NCBI GenBank assembly: GCA_016647705.1
Contig: CM028326.1
Coordinates: forward strand, 5,518,001 to 5,582,000
DNA length: 64,000 nt
Direction of reading: 5' to 3'
Source: Eucommia ulmoides
Taxonomy: Eukaryota > Streptophyta > Magnoliopsida > Garryales > Eucommiaceae
In this document: positions 12,656-24,788 of the stretch, piece after piece
How the letters are laid out: every line of letters starts with the position of its first letter
Numbering within the stretch: the first letter of the stretch is position 1
Program-made: the position numbers and the translations under genes
Notes under the pieces: generated by a model
What the model was told of the DNA's origin: nothing
The model's input: only the letters and a program-made list of their open reading frames with translations
Database searches by the model: none

Positions 12656-13205
12656 GGTTTCTTTTTGAAATTGTCGTCTGCTTCGTGTTCGTCGTCCTCC
12701 ACTTTGTCCTGGTTCGTCGTCGTCTGCTTCGAAATAGAAACCCTACGTCGAATTTGTTCAAATTTGGTCGGGTTTCTTCGAATTTGTTTGAGTTTTTTGG
12801 ATTCTTTCGAATTTGTTCTTGAATTTGTTCTTGAATTTGTGATTTAGGGTTCGTTCTTAATTTCTTAGATAAAATCGTTACTAAATGCGATTCTATTCCC
12901 AGATCCAAAAAAAAAATATCGTTACTAAACGTGATTCTTTTCCCAAGAAGGAAACAAAATTCTTATTTCATTCCCATCCCACTGCATGGGATGGACACGA
13001 AATGGTTACCAAACGGGCCCAAGTTGCCAAAACGATTCATAGATCTGGCAGCGCCACACCTGTACTTGGAGAACTAACCTAGCGCCGAATTTGCAGGGGA
13101 AAAGAGATAAAGGGAGAGAAAAGAAGAAGAAGATGGGGTGGGTGATGGTAGGTGTCAGAGATTTAAATTTTTACCACAAAAATTATAACCGAGTGATGAC
13201 CTAAT
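12656..13205. other. Intergenic, no gene seen
   Basis: Directly flanks the RT2 LTR. It contains short repeats of the type GAATTTGTTCTT (about 12735-12845) and, near 12990-13020, a GGTTACCAAACGGGCCC motif that resembles a MITE terminus. I see no coding exon. Confidence 0.5.
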
Positions 13206-13210
13206 TGCAT

Positions 13211-13675
13211 TGACAACTAGCAGCCCCGTGAATGTCCTGTCACACAACAGAAATGCACTGACCATATGTAAAACACACATGTTCCTGCAACGTTATACAA
13301 TGAGTATACACCAAAACACAGTACTGGAAACACACCCACGCAACGGTACAATAACGGTTACTGGAAAATCCAACCTTGTATTGTATAACTTGGATTACAA
13401 GGACCAATTACAACAATGGTCTGTAAAATCTGTCACATATATTCACTAACCAAAAACATATCCAAAACATGACTATTTATAGGGAAAATCAACAGTTAAC
13501 AACCCCAACTGCCTAGACAGACAATCGACACCTGTCCCAACACGTGTCCAGCCCACATGAGTTAGTTTCCTATTTGAAAACTAACCAAAACCACCACAGA
13601 AACTGTCCAGACAGCACCCAATGTATGGTAACTATCAGTGCATCAGTTCACCACGAGCTCAGCTTCATTCCAACA
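13211..13675 (-). mobile_element. Possible Ty1/copia LTR (solo or fragment)
   Basis: The minus strand begins TGTTGGAATG at 13675, a typical copia LTR start. It has a TATA-like CCCTATAAATAG near 13473-13485, and a TG...CA pair results if it ends at 13211. No matching 5-bp target duplication, primer site or internal domain was found, so the left edge is a guess. Confidence 0.35.
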
Positions 13676-14911
13676 TTTTTGCACCGTGCTAACATCTTGT
13701 CTTGTAGCTATCTCGTACCATAGTCACGCCGATGTTCGCCAACATCTTTCCACGCCGCTTACATAGCCAGAACGCGTCGTTGCGCCCACGTTCTGTCTCG
13801 TTGCGTCGTTGCGCCCAACGACTTCCCAATGATGTATGCATTTTCCGCACCAAAATGCATCGCTGTTCCCAACAGTTTGTCATGCCACATACATGACATT
13901 GTTCATAACGTATCATTGCGCCTACTTTGTGTCACCTTGCCTCGGTGCCGCACTGAGGTCTTTCTCACTGCCCAACACCCGCTGGTGTTGTACCACAACG
14001 CCACTGCCCACCGACGTGCACCAAGTTGGTGCCTTCCTTGCCAACACCCCCATCTATGCCGCATGCACTGTGTCTGGTAGCAAAGTGCACCAAGTTGGTG
14101 TTATTTGGTCCTCCAGCGTTGTTAGGGGCTAATAGTATGGGGTATTGGTGAATAAAAAAAGAAAAGGAAAAAGAAATAAAAATAAAAATACACAAATAAA
14201 AAATAAAAATAAATCTACAAATTTACCCTTGATTCCGTCCAGCTTAATAGATAAGTTAGACGAAAAGACTAATTAAAATTGTAATTAAAAATACATGGTT
14301 TAAAGTGAAACGCGTAAAACTTATCTGACCACATAAAAAATTACTAATAATTAGACGGTCAAATATATAATTTGCCCTTTAATTTTAGTTATTTTGAACT
14401 CATTTTTCAGTTGTTTGGACCTCAAAAAATCACATGAATGTAATTAAAAAATATACTAAAAATATATTGAATAAAAAATACATTGAAAAATAGTTATATG
14501 TAACTAAAAAATAAACTAAAAAAATAATTGCATTGGAACTATTGGCCAATTATCTTTTTAATTTCTCTTTCCAATTTTTATTCAATCATTCAAGCTTATC
14601 AATTCATTATTGTTGTTAGGATGTTTCAACTTAAAAGCATATGGTTTCAAGTATGATAACTTACTTGATTTATTCATAGTTTGACAACCTTTATGTGATT
14701 GATATGAGACAGGAATCTAACATTTATCCTTAACTACAATTTTTGGATTGCGTTGATGATTTAACTACGAGATAAATGTGCAACATTTGATTTGTATGGA
14801 TGATTTGACTACGAGAGAATGAGAAACGAATTCCCAAATAACCTTAACTTTGATACCATGCTATGAGGTCCAAATTAAACTTACATGGTTTCAAGTGCAA
14901 TTATTCATTTA
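13676..14911. other. Intergenic: GC-richer block then AT-rich DNA
   Basis: 13680-14130 is noticeably GC-richer than its surroundings. It contains the 16-mer GTGCACCAAGTTGGTG twice (about 14017 and 14086). It looks transposon-derived but shows no recognisable domain. 14150-14911 is AT-rich and holds nothing I can name. Confidence 0.4.
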
Positions 14912-15604
14912 CGGCTCGTTTGGTTGGACGAAATAAAATGAAGGTGGAATGTAATGGAATAAGTAATGGAATGAGAGAAGGAATTGAATAAAATTGTTAA
15001 TGAAATCACTATTCCATTCACTTGTTTAGTTAATATGGAATGAGGAAATAAATGAAATAGTGAAATATAATAAAAGTCTCATTAAACCCTATAATAAAAT
15101 TTTATTATATTTAACTATTCTATTCAATTTTTAGTTTCTGTTATCAATTTTCAGTTTCTATTATCTAATTTCTGTTTTTATTCTTAATTTTCAGTATGTG
15201 TTATCAATTTTCAGTTTTCTAATTTTTTATTCTCAATTTTTTGTTCTCTCATTTTTATTTTTTTTTATTTCTGTTCTCAATTTTCTATTCTCAAATTTCT
15301 GTTTCTGTTCTCTAATTTTCTATTTTTGTTCTCAATTTTTTATTTCTATTTTTTAATTTTTGTTTCTACTCTCTTATTTATATTTCTGATTTCTAATTTC
15401 TGGATTGAACTGGATCAGCGATTGACTTTTTTGTAATTTTAATTTTGATTCTATTATGCTAGACTTGATTCCAATCCATTTCAAATGAAATCTCATTCTT
15501 TTGGTTTTCATTCTAATGGAATCACAGAACCAAACAATAAAGTAAGAATCGACGGCAGAACGTGATTCTGTTCCGCCTCTGATTCCGTTCAACCAAATAT
15601 GCCC
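14912..15604. mobile_element. Tourist-like (PIF/Harbinger) MITE, 693 bp
   Basis: The left end CGGCTCGTTTGGTTGGACG and the right end CAACCAAATATGCCC form an imperfect inverted repeat. Both are flanked by TTA (14909-14911 and 15605-15607), the usual Harbinger target duplication. The interior is T-rich low-complexity sequence with no coding capacity. Confidence 0.6.
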
Positions 15605-16156
15605 TTAAAGTATATAGTGAGTTGATAACTCTAAAATAATGAAGTGCTGAGATAAGGATCTAACGGTCTTCGATTCAAATCAATAAATAACAATTACTAA
15701 ACGACATAGATATTTTAAAAAAAACGTCAAATTTATAACAAAGATTTTTTGTCCATTTTGAAAATGAAAAGGTATATGAAAAGATTTATCATACGAAGGC
15801 CCATGATGAGGTAATACCATCATTAGCCAAGGCCCAACAAAAAAACCGAATGGGCCACCGGACGTGACGACACCCCCCGTTAAAGTGGGGGTGGTGGGTT
15901 CCCGCCAAAACTGCGTGATGAATACCCTTCACGAAGAGAGAGAGCGCGTTTTTGCTCTTCCCCTGGGTGTCTCACGCTGAAACCACTTATAGCCCGAAAC
16001 GTGGCAGGGAAGCCTCTCTTTCGTGCCACGTGACCTTCCCCAAACGGTTCCTGTCTCTCCTCTTCTGCAAATGAGTAGAAATCATTCTCGACGATAATTT
16101 TGCCGGCACGATCCTCCGCAATTGAAAGCTTTCGCCGAGCACGGGAGGCAAAACTC

Positions 16157-19100
16157 ATGGAGGTACCAGTAGATTTTCTCGCGAAATTATGTAGTTTCGT
16201 TTCATTCCTTCCCTTCTTCTTCCTTCTCTTCCTGCTTGGCCTTCTCAAAGGTACACTCCAAACTCTCCTCCTTTTCTCTTCATTTTCCTTTTTTTGTTTG
16301 AATCTGTACGTCTTAATGCTTGTTTGTATCGGTTCTATATATGAAGTGCTCTGTTTGCAGAATTCAAATCGAAGTTGAATCCGATTATGAAAAATAGTGT
16401 AGATATGGTGATTCTTTGAGCTTAGAAACTGGCTATCCTTTTGTTGGCGAAATCAAGATCTCAATTGCTAACAATATGTTGTACTTTTAATGGAATTTTA
16501 CTATTTTGGACGATCAAAATGAATGAAATTAATTGAACTTGCAAAATCGGAGTATTATAATTCCAATTGTGCATTATGGCGGTAAAATAATCCAGAAATA
16601 CGAAAATTAGAGTGATAGAGTTCCATTCGCGAATAAAATGAGTTGTTTACTGTAGTGTGTTTGAGAATTGCAGTACTGAAGTTATTGCATTCAATTTGAT
16701 CTGTTAATCCTTACTAGATTTGCCAAGAACAATGATTATTGCATCTAAATCTGTCAATCTCTCTCTCTGTGAGTGTCTTAGAGTCTCTGTACCTAATCTT
16801 CTTGTGCATCTGAACCTATTTGAATTAAATACCCGCACGATTCTACATGCTGAATGACTGGAATTCTTGCTTCTTGATATTGAATATCTGATTGAACAGG
16901 GGTGCTTATCGGTCCAGTTGTAGTGAGCATTATCTTTATTGGGAATTCAGCAGTTGTAATTGGTCTCTGGCCTGCACATTTTCTGTGGACTCTCTACTGT
17001 GTGGCAAAGTATGCACCTGTTTCACTACTTGCGCTACTTTGTTGTCAAGGTGACACATGCACGCACACACAATCTAATGTCAATGAGCAGAGACTGCTAA
17101 AGGTTTCTTCTTCTTTGTCCTCAGTCTTGTGTATTGCTTTTGGCATTTACTTCAGGACCAAAAGGCTTGGATGGGTTTTGAAGATTCTGGCGCTGGTTTT
17201 ACTACCATTGCCTCTGATGCTTTGGCCAATCATGGCAATCATTGGGAGTCTCCTGGGTGGAATTGGTTATGGGTTTTTTGCTCCCTTGCTTGCTACTTTT
17301 GAGGCCGTTGGAGAGAATGTCACTGACAAGTTTTTCCACTGCTTTGTTGTGAGCCTCTATTTCCTGTCAAATCTGCTTCCGATATTTATTTATTTATGTT
17401 TGAGTTTGGTTAAATAAAAACACTGATTTCTTGCGATAAGCACCTGAATTTTGGTGTACGCCATGCTTGATCTCTTCACTATGCAAGCGTCCCCTCACTT
17501 GAAGCACAGTTGCTTCGCTTACATTATGCACATGTACTGGTCGTTTATTTGTAGCCTTCTTTATTCTTCTTAACCTTTTTTTCCCCCTGAAAGATAAATG
17601 TGCAGCTTGGGATTGTATATCTTTTTCCTTCATCCGATTGCTTGAAATGTTTTGAGTCTAAAAGAACGTGAATACTCAGCATTTCTTCGGAGTTTTTGCA
17701 TCATGTTTTTTAACATTGAATCTACATAGCTGGTTAACGCCAAATAATTAGGCCTCAACAATTGGCTGTGGTGGCTGACATTCTTAAACAATTATCAGGA
17801 TGGTTGCCGTTCCACGCTTGTGGGAACTTTCACAGTTGTACGTGATTTCACTGATTTTTGCTTCCACTCTTATTTCTCCTACATGGATGAACTCAGTGAG
17901 GAAGTGCCTACGGACAAGAAACCTCTAGATATAAGGTCTGGAAATTTCTCATGACTTTGTTACGAAAAAGGCAATAATCTTGGAGAGATTAAGGTTACAC
18001 CGGTTCTTCATTGTCAGGTTATTGAAGCTGCCAAGCTGTTTGTTGGTTACTCTGCTTGCTGTGCCACTGGATGTGCTCCTGATTACAGCTGTTGCTCTTT
18101 GGAAAAGTCCATACATGCTTTTCAGAGGATGGAAGAGGCTCTTGGAGGACTTGATTGGAAGAGAAGGACCATTTTTGGAGACTGTATGTGTCCCATTTGC
18201 TGGTCTTGCTATTATTTTGTGGCCTTTGGCTGTAGTGGGAGCTGTGTTAGGTGCCTTCGTATCCAGCTTCTTTCTTGGGCTCTACGGTGCTGTCATTGTT
18301 CACCAGGTCTTGTAGAATTTTAATTCTTTGTTTCTAGTAGTGCAATGTTTTTGATAGACTGATATTTTCTTCTCATATTAACTGGTGTTTTGACCTAACT
18401 TAGATTAACATATCCCCAGGAGGACTCGCTTCGCATGGGGCTTGCATACATTGTAGCAGTGGTATCACTTTTCGACGAGTATACCAATGATTTACTTTAT
18501 CTGTCAGAGGGTTCCTGCTTTCCGAGGTACTATTTATGTTTTGAATTTTTTAGATATAATTGAATCCCATGGTGGGTTTTAATGTTGCAGATCCTTGCAC
18601 ATGTTTAATTATTGGGTCAATTGGGTAATGCTTCCAATTAGATGGTTTCATTCATGATTTAACTTATTTTAATTTTAAGTTGAATATAATCCCTTCATAA
18701 TGTTTTAGTTTGTGTTTTAGTCCAACAGATCAATGCTCCCAATTATGTGTTTGCATTGCCGCCAGTCGGCAGTCGCTGGACCTCCAGATGCTTGTCACCG
18801 TACTCCGGTTGTTGGAGGTCCGGCAACCAGTTTTTTTTTTCTTTTTCGCAAGCATTTTTTTTTTGTTAAATTATGCATTTTTAAAAAAAAAAATTAATTA
18901 GGTTCATGCATATTTTTTCTTTTACATTCATACACATTTAGTTAATTTTTTTAGTTGCATTCATGGATGTAACAAAAGTTGCTGAATGTAACGAAAGTTG
19001 TTGAGAGTTGAGAGAAACTGTAAATGTTTATGTTGTTTATTATTTTTTTAGTTACATTTCATGCATTTGTTAGTTATGTTCGTGCATGAAGTGACTGGTG

Positions 19101-21462
19101 GGCGACAACGATTGGCGGGGATGCAAAACCGTCCTTGCGCACGCCCGTGTGAATTGGATTTCCGTGAATTGTAATGCTTGTGACTGAAAGTAAAGTGCCC
19201 TTTTGTTACGTGCTGTTTTTAATAATTAGGTGCAACTTATGAGAACCGTGACCAAAAACCCAATAATATTTACCGTCATTAGAGCCTTTTTGAGTGGTAA
19301 TGATAAGAGCCCTCTACGAGTTCAATTATTTTGATTGAATAAATCCTTCGGACAGCCAGGCCCAGATACCGCAGAAACATGGACCCTCACGGTGGACTTG
19401 AGAGAGGAAATTCAATTGACAACAATAAAAATGCTCCGAAAATTGAAAGCGAAGGCTCACGCAATTTGAAGCTGGTCTCAGAGGGATCAAGAACATTGAA
19501 ATGGTCTATCCAGCAATATACACCTGTGCAGGTGAGTCTTCCTACATAATAATTCATTCAGTTCCAAACCAATTTAATCCTTAAAATTTGGGAATTTAAA
19601 ACCAAGACTTAGGACATGCTTGATAACGGTTAAATTATAAGTGCTGAAATTATAAGTTTTGAGTTTATTGAGTGTTGAATATATTAAGCATTCAATTTTT
19701 TATTACTTCTTGTTTTTAAAAAAATCTCTGTATAAATTTTTGTTTCTAAAATAATTTTTACAACTTTATTTTTCTGAAGTATTCTCTCTTTACAATTTTC
19801 TCTCTTTGTTTTGTCTCAATTTATATTTTTTCCATCTATAAATTGTTGTATATAAATTTTTTTTTTTTTATGAGATTTTACAGTATTGGTATAAATGTTA
19901 GTTGTGATAATTAGATATTCTATACTATTAAGTAATAAATGCTAAAAGATTAAGTGAATCACACATCGCTTAAAATTTTGAGCAATTTTTAAGTGATTAT
20001 TTAATTTTGTTACCAAACGCAATTTATTTGATAAGTACTTAATACATTCAGTTTAAGTGCTTAATTACGTTATTAAACGGGACCTTAGCTCAAGTGGTGC
20101 AACCAAGGTTTGAGTTTCACCCCCTTTGCCTTGAGGATTATTAAAATGGTTAGCCAGGATTTCGAGTTTGATCCCCCTTCCCCTTACGGATTATTAAAAA
20201 GGCTAGCCAGGATTTACTTTCATCTTTTAAAAAAAAAAAAAACACACAGAAGTTGATTCTCTGAATTTGACAGGTGTGGGATTGGCTCTTTAAATCCTGT
20301 GAGGTGAACGGTAGGATACTCCTTCGTGACGGTTTGATAGATGTTAAGGACATTGAGGAATGCATTGTGAAAGATAAATGCAAAAAGCTGGGGATCAAAT
20401 TGCCTGCTTGGTCCATTCTACACTGCCTTCTTGAATCAGCAAAATCTGACTCTCCTGGTTTAGTCATCTGTATGTCTCTCTTCAAGCCATCTTTCTCCTC
20501 TCTGTTATACGTCAAATTCAACTTTTCATTGTGATTTTGGTTTTGTTTTAGCTGATGGGGTAGAATTAACAAGGACTAACGGCCCTAAAGATAAGGTGTT
20601 CGAGTGGTTCATTGGGCCGCTGCTGATCATCAAGGAGCAAATAAAGGGACTTCATTTAAACGACGATGAAGAAATCTGTCTCAGAAAGTTGATCATGGGG
20701 ACCAGAAATGAGAACCCAGAGGACTGGGATAGCACCGGGTTTCCTTCCGGTGACAATGTAAGAAGAGCGCAGCTGCAAGCTATTATTAGGAGGTAAGGCT
20801 TCAAGTTTCATATCTTACATGAATTTTGAACTAAGGTAGTGTTTGGTAGCACCGAATTCAGATCTGGGATCAGAAATGAATTCATGTAAAAAACTAGGCG
20901 CGAAGTCTGAACAACCAAACATGTGTTCATTTCTAATTTCAATTCAAAACCTTGAATACCATACTACCAAATGCTACCTTGATTTATATAAACTTCGTTT
21001 CGTAGGCCTGTTGGTTTAGTGTATAATTTCATTTATTTCTGTTTCTGTTCTCAGCTTTCTGGCAATAGAAACAGAAATACGAGAACAAATAAATCTATTG
21101 GTGTTCCGAAATCGTGTTCTGCTCTCTGATTTGTAGAACGATTTTCTGGAAACAGAACAAAATTGTTCCCAGATTTGTTCCAGAAACACTAAACGAAAAC
21201 AACCTTACCTCCAAATATCATATGCATTTGTTATTGTTGCAGGCTTCAGGGCATCGTTGGTTCCATGTCGAGGATGCCCACATTCAGACGGCGCTTCAGG
21301 ACCTTAGTTAAGATTTTGTACTTGGAGGCGATTCAGACAGGGCTCATTGAACGAAATTCGCAAGCCAGACACACTGGCAAAAGAAAAGGGGAAATCAAAG
21401 ACGACAGTGCTAGTGGGGAGGATGATATGCAGATTCATGAACAGAAATTCGATATGGTATGA
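16157..21462 (+). CDS. At3g27390-like multi-pass membrane protein, 585 aa, 10 exons
   Basis: Exons: 16157-16250, 16900-17008, 17156-17348, 17799-17935, 18018-18306, 18420-18526, 19360-19531, 20274-20469, 20552-20792, 21243-21462; all junctions are GT-AG and the phases close. The start is fixed by the family's N-terminus MEVPVDFLAK. The product matches the plant family annotated as 'uncharacterized membrane protein At3g27390' in length (about 588 aa there) and in landmarks: LIGPVVVSIIFIGNS, LGWVLKILALVLLPLPL, the segment FCFHSYFSYMDEL (about residues 160-172), SPYMLFRGWKRLLEDL, and SSFFLGLYGAVIVHQ. The N-terminal half (about 1-310) has several hydrophobic segments. The C-terminal half is soluble, with a basic stretch (FRRRFRTLVKILYLEA) near the end. 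Membrane location is inferred; the biochemical role of the family is not known to me. The stop lies 70 bases before a MITE that is probably in the 3' UTR. Confidence 0.92.
19612..20084. mobile_element. Tourist-like MITE in intron 7
   Basis: The termini GGACATGCTTGATAACGG and (complement) GGTCCCGTTTAATAACG extend into a longer imperfect inverted repeat (ATTATAAGTGCTGAA against ATTAAGCACTTAAAC). Both are flanked by TTA (19609-19611, 20085-20087). It is non-coding. Confidence 0.7.
20085..20247 (+). mobile_element. SINE-like tRNA-derived unit with A tail
   Basis: TTAGCTCAAGTGGTGC resembles a Pol III box A. GATTTCGAGTTTGATCCCCC, near 20157, resembles a box B, and an earlier copy (GGTTTGAGTTTCACCCC) lies near 20107. 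The stretch 20107-20210 looks internally duplicated, with GGATTATTAAAA and GCTAGCCAGGATTT repeated. It ends in a 14-base A run at 20229-20242. I found no target duplication. Confidence 0.5.
20835..20978. mobile_element. Small Tourist-like MITE, copy 1 (intron 9)
   Basis: 144 bp with ends GGTAGTGTTTGGTAGCA and (complement) GGTAGCATTTGGTAGTA. It is flanked by TAA on the left and TTG on the right, so the duplication has mutated or differs. Confidence 0.6.
21005..21204. mobile_element. Probable MITE in intron 9
   Basis: 200 bp. The ends GGCCTGTTGGTTTAGTG and (complement) GGTTGTTTTCGTTTAGTG are imperfectly inverted, flanked by GTA and TTA. The interior contains palindromic CTGTTTCTGTTCT / AGAACAGGAA-like DNA. 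Confidence 0.45.
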
Positions 21463-21531
21463 AGCTTCTCTATATACATACACTTTTAGCATTTTTCTGC
21501 TGTTGTATTTGTATGTTTTTTTTTACCGTAA

Positions 21532-21665
21532 GGTAGTGTTTGGTTACAGGAAATTGGAGCTTGGAATTAGAATAAGAAAAAACACATGCAAAAATCTACA
21601 AATTTACAATCGTTAATTTTCGATTCCAATTCCGAGTGTTCAATTCTGCGCTTCCAAACACTAAC
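21532..21665. mobile_element. Small Tourist-like MITE, copy 2, just after the stop codon
   Basis: 134 bp. The ends GGTAGTGTTTGGTTACAGG and (complement) GTTAGTGTTTGGAAGCG are flanked by perfect TAA duplications (21529-21531, 21666-21668). The 70-base distance from the stop of the upstream gene places it in the likely 3' UTR. Confidence 0.7.
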
Positions 21666-22093
21666 TAAAGATATTTTAAGTTTCTGGAAGTGGTAGAGAG
21701 AGTAAATAGAACACCAAAAACTAGAGAGAGAAAGGGAGGAGAGAGAAAGGGGGGGATTATTAACACAGAGGGAGCTTACAAACTGTTTATACAGTGAGAG
21801 TCATGCTATACATTTCATCTCTAGACAAAAATGAAACTAAATTACATATGCACACAATCTTTCTCAACACGAGGTAGAGGATTTTTTTATATTTTTGGTT
21901 TTTTATTTTGTTGGGAACGGAAACACATTTTTGGCATAATTTATAGAGAACCCATGAAAGACCGATGAAAATTAATATTCTCTCGGTTGAAGATGGTTGA
22001 CGATGATCTGCCTAACATCATCTTCATCTTTGTTTCTTGTTCTGATCATCAAGAATTCAAGTTCTCAAAATTTGGAATCAGAAATTTTGGACA

Positions 22094-24788
22094 TCAATAG
22101 CTTCTGGTGGGAGTCAAGGGATCATAATCATAAGGATCACCGGCCTTAACAAAACGACCCTTCACTCGCTTCCTCACGTCAGCTCTTGCCTTGCGAGTCT
22201 CGTACCTTACCGTCTTCTCAAACCTATATGAACCCCATATTTAGAAAATCGTCTGAAATAAACAAGCGTGCACACACAAAAGGCAGTAGGCAGTGTTTGG
22301 TAACTCTTTTTTGTTTACCAGAGTTGAGTTTAGCAATTTTAAGAGTGATTCTAAAAAATTTATCTACATAAAAATAAAATTAACTTTTTTAAAAAAATTA
22401 TTTTTACTTTCTTGTTTTTTAAAAGTAAACTGTGCTGCTTTTTTTTTTTTTAATTAAAAAAAATTACCAAACAGTGTTTTTAAACCTTACTTTCGGGTCT
22501 TCTTCTTTTCCTTGTAACGCAAGACTGCGCTGCTTCTACTGGTACAAGGGTACGAGGGGGTTTCAGGACGAGGCGAACCCCAAGGTGGCTCTCCTAAGAG
22601 GAGCATCGAAGAGGTGGCCCCACAATCTTCCATGGCATTACCCTCCCTAGTCATGGGCCCCGAAAATGAGAGATTTGAGTGGCGGTCCCTTGCAAAACAA
22701 ATCGTTGGTTCGGTCTTACAGCTTATCATTGAATCGGCAGATGCCCCGTTGCTACATTCTTGTTGCATTGCACTCACCCTTCCCATCGACGACTCCTAAA
22801 AAAAAGAACCGATCTTAGTACAAGCAATGGCGGAGCCAGAATTCAAAAATCTCACAATTTCGATGTGGGATTCTAACAGAATAATCATCAATTCAAAGTA
22901 CGATTTCACTCCATCATAATTGATTATGTTTCCCTCCGCACCTACCAAACATGCCCTTTTTAATAGCTTCCAGTTGTACAAATAATATCAACTACGAGGT
23001 TGAATCTATCGAGTTATCTTTCATTAATATCGACTAGATATTGAATCAATTTATTTAATATCAGTGAGGACCGAAAAGCAGACAACCACCAAGAATGATA
23101 ACAACAAAAGACAGAATGACGATGAATACCTCTGCAATATATCTGCCTTGTCCGTTTGAATCGGACATGTCTTTTACGCCAAAGAGGCTATCGATCCCAT
23201 CCTTCTCCAAAAGTTGTTCGTTGTTAGTGAGAGCTCCGAAGAGTTCCTCATAGTTCTCGAAATCTAAATCAACCTCGTCCATATTAAAATCCTCATAAAA
23301 TGTCTCGTCTCCAAATAGCCGATTCCCGTTTGTCTCCTCAAGCTTAATCAAATGACGAAAATTAGCATAAAATCATCAGAAAACTTCTAAAGCGTTGAGT
23401 GCGAGAACATGAAAAAGAGGCTTTAGTAAATTTACGAAGGTATTACAGAGAGCTAGGTCTAATCCTGTTTTTGGTTGGACGGATGAAAAAAATGGAGAGT
23501 TGGACGGATGAAAAAATGGAGGAGAAAAATGAAATGATAACATTTTTAGATCGCTTGTGACGGATGTCAAAAGAAGATGATATGAAATTTCATGTTTAGT
23601 TAAGAAAGAAAATTGAAGGGAAAATTATACAATTATCTAATTTACAATTTTACCGTTATACATCACAAAAATAAATGAAAGATTTTATTATTAAGGATAT
23701 AACTGTAATTTTAGTGTTTTTTAAAAATCATTTTTCCATTTTTTATTCCATTTCCTCTCAAATTGGTGAAGATAAAAAATTAGGGACGTGTGCATTTTCC
23801 TTTTTATTTTGATTTTTCTCCCATATATCAAACAAGTTTTTTTTTTTTTCATCCTATTTTCCTTTTTCATTTTTTTACCTATCCATTTTTCCATAAGTTG
23901 GGAGAGGAGGCACCAGTTAACTCGGTCAAGGGCTATCTGACTAGCGTCTCCTCTCCCTACTCAAATTCACTTTGACTCATCCCTCATTAATTTACTAAAA
24001 TACCCTTTTCCATTTTTTACCCTCAACACTAAGAGTGCCTCTGGCAGTCTGGCTAAAGGGTATTTGAAGAAGGTATTTTATTTCGAAAAGTGATTGGCAA
24101 TTTTTCTTAATAATTCTTTTTTTAATGAAAAATTTATAAATGTCTTCTCGACGTTTGGTCTAATCTACAAATGTTCATTTCTAATTCCAATTCTGTGAAA
24201 CCAGATGCTACCCAGGAACTAATCTTTCATTGTTCTTAAGAGAACTATAAGCAATGACATTGTTCAAACAGTTAGGAAGGTGAAAATTTTAAGACAAGAT
24301 TTAGTTACCTTAGCCGAGAATGAACTCAGAGATCCAATCGTCTGATCAACACTTTTCGATTCGTCTTCATTTGTACCGTCCACATCCCCATTCTCAAAAT
24401 TCAAATCCTCACCATCTTCATGTTTGGGGTTAGAACCCGAATCCAACATGAATGACCAAATCGAGGAGAGTTCAGCGGCCGAAGGGCAACCAGTGTAGCA
24501 ATTGACGGCTTGTCTCTTGTGATTGGAATTGGACGAGGCAGACGAATTAGAATTCGCCACGTGCCCTAACCAATCGCAGTTCTGACAAAGAGAGACTCCC
24601 TCCACAACGCACCTAACGAACGCGGGTTGTGAATTGCACCTCTCGCACAGAAGGGTTCTTGAATGGCGTCGGGAAAGGGCATTTGCTGAATGAACATTCC
24701 GATCACACGATAGGCATAAACACGCAGCATCGGATCGACAATAAACCATTGATCTTTGTTCCCCACAGAAATCACAAGTGTAACCCAT
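22094..24788 (-). CDS. COL9: CONSTANS-like B-box/CCT protein, COL9/COL10 group, 375 aa
   Basis: Exons on the minus strand: 24788-24309, 23342-23130, 22795-22491, 22223-22094; GT-AG introns, phases close. Two N-terminal B-box zinc fingers: the first from C5 ([13 protein letters not shown], with CLSCDRNVH), the second from C48 ([13 protein letters not shown], with CQNCDWLGH). The middle is acidic, with YEELFG, IDSLFG and MLLLGEPPW landmarks. The C-terminal CCT domain spans about residues 319-361, starting [11 protein letters not shown], split by the last intron, and ending [14 protein letters not shown]. The group III COL layout and the length (COL9 is about 372 aa) support the call. COL9 is a nuclear regulator that delays flowering in Arabidopsis; that role is family knowledge, and I cannot separate COL9 from COL10 here. 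Intron 1 is 966 bp and repeat-rich; intron 3 holds a MITE. Convergent with the gene at 16157. Confidence 0.9.
22291..22476. mobile_element. Foldback MITE in COL9-like intron 3
   Basis: CAGTGTTTGGTAACT at the left is inverted as AATTACCAAACAGTG at the right. The interior is rich in T and A with complementary arms (ACTTTTTTGTTTACC-like and AAAATTACC-like). It occupies about 70% of the 267-base intron. No clear target duplication was seen. Confidence 0.5.

Noticed and set aside
13689..14195. Frames of 75-98 residues in the GC-richer block
   Set aside because: Open on both strands with Cys/His-rich low-similarity sequence. No start context or splice structure.
15880..16248. 122-residue minus-strand frame overlapping the start of the membrane-protein gene
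   Set aside because: Shadow of the 5' UTR and exon 1; charged low-complexity sequence.
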